Of a stretch of DNA of 64,000 nt, positions 51,854-64,000 are shown in pieces; position 1 is the stretch's first letter, and every line of letters begins with the position of its first letter. The notes below the pieces were generated by a model. That model did no database searches and had not been told where the DNA came from. It saw nothing but the letters and a program-made list of their open reading frames with translations. The translations under genes and the position numbers were made by a program. The stretch lies in assembly GCA_964057225.1 (NCBI GenBank), contig OZ059898.1, positions 13,293,767-13,357,766 of the forward strand. Reading direction: 5' to 3'. This DNA is from Auanema rhodensis (lineage: Eukaryota > Nematoda > Chromadorea > Rhabditida > Rhabditidae).

Positions 51854-53131
51854 AAGAACAAGAACAATAAAGATAATGATGAAGTAGTCGAGAAGTTTAA
51901 AAGATAAAAAGTGGTCAAATAAACAATATTTATATATATACAAGTGATTATAAAATAATAAATATATTTATAACTATATAACTCATATTGTTGTTATTAT
52001 TGTTTATTATTTTAAATATTATAAAGTCAAATAATAAATAAAAACTCATCACTTACATACATGTATACATGTATACATGTATGTATAATCAAAGGTTTTA
52101 TTTTAATTTTATTGAAAACATTAATATAATTTTTTTTTTGATTTAAATATATAATTTGAATATTTTGAATATATTACTCATCTTCATTATCATCTTCTTC
52201 TAACTTTTCTAGAAGCTATTTTGGCTTTATTAAGAAATGATTGAGAATAACATGTTTAAAAGTATGTTTGTCATGTTATTATATAATAAAATATATATTT
52301 TAGTATATTTATATATAGTTAGATAGATTATGCTGTGATTAAAGCTTTAAGCTTTATGTTCGATGAAGAGAAAAAACCGAATATCAAATAACCTGGAGTT
52401 GTGAGAGAAGCAGAGATAAAGCAAAATGAAAAAATACTGCCTCGTCTACTCATCTCGTCACTAGCAAAAGCACTTTTATGAATTCTGATAACATTTACTA
52501 GCAGCTCGTTTCAGAGAGATAGTGAGAGAGTAGAGAATAGAGAGAGAGAAACAAAGAAAAAGAGAAAAGGGGGTACAGATGAAAGAAGTGAAGTAGCTGT
52601 GTTAAACGCTCATAACATGCTATTTGTTTTGAATTGATAACGAAATTCCCTTAGCTTTTTCTTTTTTTAGAGCATAGAACTCTTGCAATGTCTCTCTCTT
52701 CCTTACTGCTTGTCTCTCTTTCTTTTTATAATTTTCCATTTGCTCTACATTAGATTGACTGCTACTAGTAGTAAAAAAAATCTTTTTATTTTTATTTTTT
52801 TTAAATTCAATTCTCAAAACCATTCGTCGTTCTTCAGCCCCCTTCCTACAAAAAATATTTCCGATAATCGTTATCCATATCTATCCATATATATATATAT
52901 ATCTAACATTTCATTTCAATATTATCACTTCAAAATCATAATATTCACAAATTCACACAATTAATATTTCTCTATATAGTATATAGATTTAGATGCTATT
53001 TATGTATCTAATATACAAAACCATTTTAGCTTTTTTTTTATTCAAAAAACCATTTTCTATTTTTTTTTTTTTACATTTTTTTAATAAAAATTATTATTAT
53101 TTTAATAATTTTAGATTAATATCTTAATCTT

Positions 53132-54175
53132 ATGGATAGAAGTGTTGCTAATAGCACAACAAACCTAACTATGCGTATAGGAAAGGGTAACATCGAGACA
53201 AAATTTAATCTCAAAAAGTTAAAGGTACCAAATATGTTTTTAAGTTTTTCAATCAACACACAGCTATTGTATCTTCAGAAATTCATGCTCATTCTGATTT
53301 TCATTGAAACAGCTCTTATGATTATTGTAGGAAATAAGTTGTCATACGGTAAGCCTATAGCTTGCAGCATAGCAGCATTTTCAAAACTTTTTATTTAGAA
53401 ATGTCTGCGGCTTCCTTTTCTGTTCTTCTTTCTATATATATGTTTTCTATATTATTAACTATATATGGCTTGCTGACCAATAAAACATATGCATTTGTTC
53501 CGTTAAAAACTATTTGGGTATGCTTTTATGCAACAAAAACTTTAGTTTTCAACTTTAATAACAACTTTTTTATACTCGTTATTACAGTTCATAACAGCTG
53601 CCATATCTATATTCATATTTGGCTTTACTCTATTTCTTCAACTTCAGTGCTCTATAACAGGTTTTGATTAGAATTTTTTTTTCTTTTTCTTTTTTTTTGT
53701 TTGTGATCAAAATTAAATAAAATGAAAATTCATATTTCAGATGGATATATTGCTCAAAGACGATGTCAACTAATGAACAGAGGACAATATTGGGTTGTTT
53801 CGTCAAATTTCATTATTCAAAACAACTTTTTCTTTAATTTTTTAGGATTTTGTAATCTCATTGCTAATAAGTGGACTGAAATGTTCTCAAATTTATATTC
53901 TAAATTATATTATAATATTGATTAATGAGCTTAAGGAGTAAGTTTTTATTTTTTTATCCAAAAAAATGAAAAAAAAATCTGCAGATCAAGATTAGATGAA
54001 AGTCATCCGAATCCCGATACAGATGATGAAGATGTGAGAATTTCTTCCATTATTAAGGAAGTTTATAACTTTTTAATACATTTTTTTCTCATTCCAGATG
54101 ATTGTTTTCGAAAGAAAAGTCAGTCCAAATAGTTCAAAAAGTAAAATTCAGGACGCAAACAGCCCAATCGCATAA
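53132..54175 (+). CDS. Four-TM membrane protein of unknown function, 213 aa
   Basis: Eight exons: 53132-53224, 53264-53348, 53399-53517, 53588-53660, 53741-53793, 53846-53937, 53985-54033, 54098-54175, all in phase. The N-terminal 31 residues are polar and basic. Four hydrophobic segments follow at about 36-56 (KFMLILIFIETALMIIVG), 66-85 (FSVLLSIYMFSILLTIYGLL), 100-120 (FITAAISIFIFGFTLFLQL) and 142-171 (ends NYIIILI). The loop before TM4 carries CQLMNRGQYW. The cytosolic tail is acidic and Ser-rich (DESHPNPDTDDED). The layout (short N-tail, four TM, Asp/Ser-rich tail) resembles LAPTM4-like or nematode DUF7027 proteins, but there is no Cys pattern or PY motif to confirm that. A poly(A) signal lies at 54264-54269. 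An AG acceptor lies about 17 bases before the ATG. Confidence 0.7.
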
Positions 54176-54751
54176 ATTTGACCAAAAAATGTCAATGTTT
54201 TTAATGTTTTTTTTTCTTTGTTCATTGTATATAGAGACAACACAAAAAAAATGACGAAAAATCAATAAATCTTTAATAATACATCTTTATATTTTTTTAT
54301 TTTTTTGATTAAATATTTAATTATTTTAATTTAATTTAAGATGTATGATGTTCTAATTTTTTTTTTTGCTAAAGAATATTTGATCTGAAAATACAGAAAG
54401 TGAAAAAAATGCAAAAGTGAAAGATAAATGCAACCGCACCAACACACTAATGAGTTCAAAATGTGAATGTACACGTATGATGTACAAGTGAACTGACGTC
54501 ATTTTGACGTATTCTAATGAATATATTCAAAATCAATATACATACATACAGTTGTCCTTATATTTAATTTCAAATAAATATTAATAAAATGAGTTTTTTT
54601 TTTGTGGATTAGATCAGATATACAGGTATACTCATGATATCGATTGAAGATGTGATTATAGAGAAAGAGAGAGGGATTTATTAATAAAAAAAATGGTTAT
54701 GATCGGTAGATTAGTTGACAATCAAGTGAACTCAAAAATTCACTACATACA

Positions 54752-54786
<35 letters not shown>

Positions 54787-55625
54787 GTCCATCTCTGTAT
54801 TCGTTCCTTGTAATATAGTTCATATTTAATTATTTTGTATAATTATTGTAATTATTGCTAATAATATTTTTTTCAAAATTTTTAAAAGAAAAAACGAAAA
54901 AGAGTAAAAATTTGATTTTCAAAATCCTTTGAATCGAAAAAGAAGGTCAGCAGCCATAGCGGAGTCTTCGCCGGCTGACCTGGATCGGATGTTAGGAGAG
55001 ATTGGCTGTCATTCTCTCCACAAAAGCGATTCGTTTTCAACACACTTGACTGTACGTGTAACTCTTTCCTGACATCAGTTTTACATATAATTAGTATAAT
55101 TACATGTTTTGAATTTTGTTAATTTTAATAATTTATGTTTATTTATTTTTTCTTTTATAAACAAAGTTTTATTTTGTTTTTTGTCTTGAAATTCGTCCAG
55201 ATAACAAACTCAAAACGTGTTTCTTTCAATAGGTCTTGTTCAATTCAAGAATTTCCTTATTGCGGTTCAGGTTGTTGAATTTTATTTTTTTTTTCTCCAT
55301 TTTCTTGGAAAATCAATTATCGCAAAGGTACATAATCCTTTTATTGTGTTAAAAATTAGGAAACTTGTATTGATCTCATGTATTTCAATGATTTCTCCCT
55401 CGATTTCATTCATATTTAAGGTTACCCAAGGTTTTCTGTAGTTCTCTAAGAATGTTATGTTTGATTTGTGTTTGAAGATATTACTGTACTTTGTCGAATT
55501 TTTCTCGAATATATGCATGAAATTTTGATTTGATATAGTATTAAATGGGATTATATAGTTGGATATATTATAGTTAATCTTTGAAATTCCTGTTTCAAAA
55601 TAGTTTTTAAACTAAACTATCATTC
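54176..55625. other. Intergenic with a small GC-rich island and CT tract
   Basis: No gene supported. (CT)n lies at about 54751-54785. A GC-richer stretch at 54940-55080 contains an inverted repeat (see findings). Confidence 0.5.
54944..54981. promoter_or_regulatory. Inverted AGGTCAGC / GCTGACCT pair
   Basis: AGGTCAGC (54944-54951) and its perfect reverse complement (54974-54981) are 22 bases apart in a GC-rich patch. AGGTCA is the classic nuclear-receptor half-site, so this could be a binding site or an RNA hairpin. Confidence 0.35.
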
Positions 55626-57544
55626 ATGGAGAATAATAATGAAAATGGTACAACATGTAAGTATCTTTGTAACTTTTTTTTTTCAAAAATTTCTTATTGT
55701 TTTGCCTTTTTCAGTAGTTCTAGTTACTGGAGCTAGTGGATATATTGGATCACAATGTGTTAAACAGCTACTTGATCGTGGTTACAAAGTTCGCGGAACA
55801 GTCAGAGATCTGAAATGCTCGAAAAAGGTAGTTGATGGTGTGATTTATCATATTCAGACATATAACGTCTGGCTTGATAGGTTGATCCAGTCAAATGTTT
55901 GGATAAGAAAGGACTTCTTGAACTGGTTGAAGCCGATCTGTTGAATGATGATTGTTGGGACAAGTAAGTTGATCACGATGACTGAATCTTTGATCCGAAC
56001 ACACGTGGGAATGCTCGCAATTCTCTTCATTTCTACGTTTTCCTTTTGTTTAACTTTTCTCTTTTTTCTCAGTTTTACATAATGATTGCAGTGTTGTGAA
56101 AGATTGTGACTACATTCTACATGTGGCATCTCCTTTCCCAATTGTTGCTGATGAGAAATGCATTGATACAGCCATCAGAGGTAAATCACCTTGTCCTTCC
56201 TCTTTCCAGTCATTTCTCTGTGTTTTTTTCTTCCAAAAAATCGTTTTTGTTTTCATATTTTTTTGTTCTTATCACCTGTTTATCTTTATCATTCAACGTA
56301 AAATGTTGCAGGAACATTGAACGTCCTTAGTGCTGCTGGTCGTTGTAATTCCATCAAAAAAGTTGTATTAACGAGTAGCTGTGCTGCTGTAAACGGTATG
56401 ATGATACTTGTCTTTCTTTATCTTCATCGTCATTGTCATCGTCATCTTCATCTTCTTCATCATCATCGTCTTCTTCTTCTTCTGTTTTATTGCTGATGAA
56501 ACTGAATTATTTTTAAAACTACGATGATGTAACGAAAAAATATTTGATAGAGTATGATGAAAAGCATACATTTGGCTTTTTTTTGTTTTCAGAAGGTCAT
56601 GCTAATCCTGGAATGTTATTCGATGAGACAACCTGGACAAATATCGATAGTCCATCTGTTGATTATTATGCGAAAAGTAAAACTTTAGCTGAAAAAGCTG
56701 CATGGGATTTCATAAAAGATGATAAACATGAGAACAAGTTTGTTAACACTGCTCTCATGCTCTTGAGCTCATTTTCGGATAGTTTAGATTCAAACTTACA
56801 GCAATTAATCCAACTTTGGTATTTGGACCTATGTTGATCGATGAACAAGGAGCAAGTGTTACGGTAATTTTGTTGATTTTCCTAGAAAATAGAATGAAAC
56901 ATCACATAAACTCATTACCAATATATAGATTATGAGACGTTTCTTAAACAAGGAAATGCCCGCTGTTCCTGCTCTCAACATGGGTTGTGTTGATGTCCGA
57001 GATGTTGCCTTAGCTCACATTGAAGCTATGAGACGTCCAGAAAGTGATGGGGAACGTATTTTGGTATTAATTTTGAAGATAAATCAAGTAATACGTACTG
57101 GATAACTTTTAGGTTACAAGTCAGCCATCTCTCTGGTTCCGTGACATTTCTCGAATTCTCAGTTCGGAATTCAAGAAGCAAGGTATATCACTTGAAATCT
57201 TTTTATCAATCGAGATGTTGATCTCATTTCAGGATATTCATTTCCAAATATCCAAGTACCATATGCTATCTTATGGCTTTATTCGTTCATTGATTCTCAA
57301 GCTTCTGCTATTTTGAATCGTGTTGGACATATCATTCGATTCGATAACTCTAAGGTAAATAGAATTTACAATTCAACAACAAAATGCGGAAAATTCTTTA
57401 TTTCAGGCCGAACGTCTTCTTGGCATAACCTTCAAAAATCCTTCCGATTCCATCATCTCTATGGCATATTCATTGATTGAACGTGGTCATATCAAGAAAA
57501 CAAAAGGATATACCAATGTTCCAGATAAATACAAAGATTTTTAA
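55626..57544 (+). CDS. Extended SDR, dihydroflavonol-4-reductase/cinnamoyl-CoA-reductase-like
   Basis: Eleven exons: 55626-55656, 55715-55827, 55881-55963, 56092-56180, 56312-56395, 56593-56737, 56788-56863, 56929-57063, 57113-57182, 57233-57354, 57407-57544; 361 residues, all in phase. The Rossmann nucleotide motif is TGASGYIG (15-22), followed by GYKVRGTVRD, whose Arg after beta-2 favours NADP(H). Also seen: DYILHVASPFP, active-site Ser in LTSSCAAV (127-128), catalytic Tyr159 and Lys163 in YYAKSK, the substrate-side INPTLVFGP, and VDVRDVALAHIEAM. This is the plant DFR/yeast methylglyoxal-reductase branch of extended SDRs; animal substrates are mostly unknown, with a carbonyl reductase role likely. 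A poly(A) signal lies at about 57607. The splice after HENK uses GTTTGT; the next exon restores FKLTAINPT, as in the family. Confidence 0.9.
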
Positions 57545-63499
<5,955 letters not shown>

Positions 63500-64000
63500 A
63501 AAAGAAATTTTTAATAGCATTGTATATATTTGTATTTATTATTACAATATATTTTTAATTTATTATAGTCTTATATCAATTTAATATGAAAATTGTTGTT
63601 TAACATACATACAGTAGTACCAGACATACACTATAGTACCGAAATAATTGCCATTTTTGACGATTTCTGTTGAAATTAAGAAAAACAGAAATGATGAAAG
63701 GAAAGATTTCTATAACTACATCATACCTCCTATATCTAAAAATTGAAACTAAGAAGAAAAAAAGGTTATTGAGATTAGAACATTGACGTTTATACAACTC
63801 CGACGCAGTTTATGAATATTAAAAAAAATAAAATATATATATATTCTCAAAGTCTGATTAGAAAAAAAATATTTATATGCATTTTTTGGGGATCCCGGAT
63901 TTCAAATATTCATATCTCCAAAATCTTTTTAAAAGATTTTCTCAAAAATTCGGTAGAGCATTAAAGTAGGAATTTCCAATTTCTTGAACTCTGACTCTCT
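63500..64000. other. 3' flank of GART, no gene seen
   Basis: AT-rich sequence. No coding exon recognised up to the window end. Confidence 0.45.

Larger units (their letters stand above)
50911..53131. other. Intergenic with CT/GA tracts
   Basis: No gene seen. It contains (CT)n at 51123-51176, (GA)n at 51810-51850, an ATGTATAC repeat at 52060-52085, and T/A homopolymer runs. Confidence 0.5.

Overview
This is nematode nuclear DNA. It is AT-rich, with many short introns (often about 45-60 bases). Several coding starts lie 0-17 bases after a pyrimidine-AG acceptor with no visible upstream exon, which is the usual mark of spliced-leader trans-splicing. It also carries nematode-type families: a serpentine chemoreceptor, a secreted ShK-like protein and a single-copy trifunctional GART. 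Acceptors are looser (TTAG, TTCAG, TTGAAG, TTTAAG) than the strict TTTTCAG of Caenorhabditis, and the gene order does not match any C. elegans block I know, so a non-Caenorhabditis chromadorean is likely. I cannot name the species. Gene models were built by hand: exon frames were joined across GT-AG (occasionally GC-AG) introns and phases checked.

Layout. 1-7.7 kb holds a dense plus-strand cluster: the 3' part of an ABCF1 translation ATPase, a small Lys-rich protein 125 bases downstream (operon-like spacing) with an oppositely oriented Gly/Tyr-rich secreted-peptide gene nested in its second intron, and a 20-exon gene I do not recognise. 9-12.1 kb holds a small membrane protein with two PPxY motifs, a doubtful small ORF and a PAS-kinase-like protein kinase whose HRD motif reads HGD. 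12.1-18.5 kb is gene-poor and purine-rich. 18.5-22.8 kb is importin-5. 24.2-28.1 kb is a minus-strand accessory block: an intact Str-superfamily chemoreceptor, a receptor relic, three copies of a shared 5' module, and a secreted ShK-like protein. 28.8-31.7 kb is a synaptotagmin-like tandem-C2 protein.

31.8-50.3 kb is an 18.5 kb gene desert full of (GA)n/(CT)n and other simple repeats. At its right edge sits a three-exon neuropeptide-like precursor (50.3-50.9 kb). A four-TM protein (53.1-54.2 kb), an extended SDR of the dihydroflavonol-reductase type (55.6-57.5 kb) and the complete 22-exon GARS-AIRS-GART gene of purine synthesis (59.1-63.5 kb) follow on the plus strand.

No tRNA, rRNA, CRISPR or intact transposon was seen. 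The most interesting points are the non-RD PAS-kinase-like enzyme, the PPxY membrane protein with an alternative reading of its TM exon, the neuropeptide gene in the desert, the repeated 5' module around the receptors, and the GC-AG introns proved by frame.
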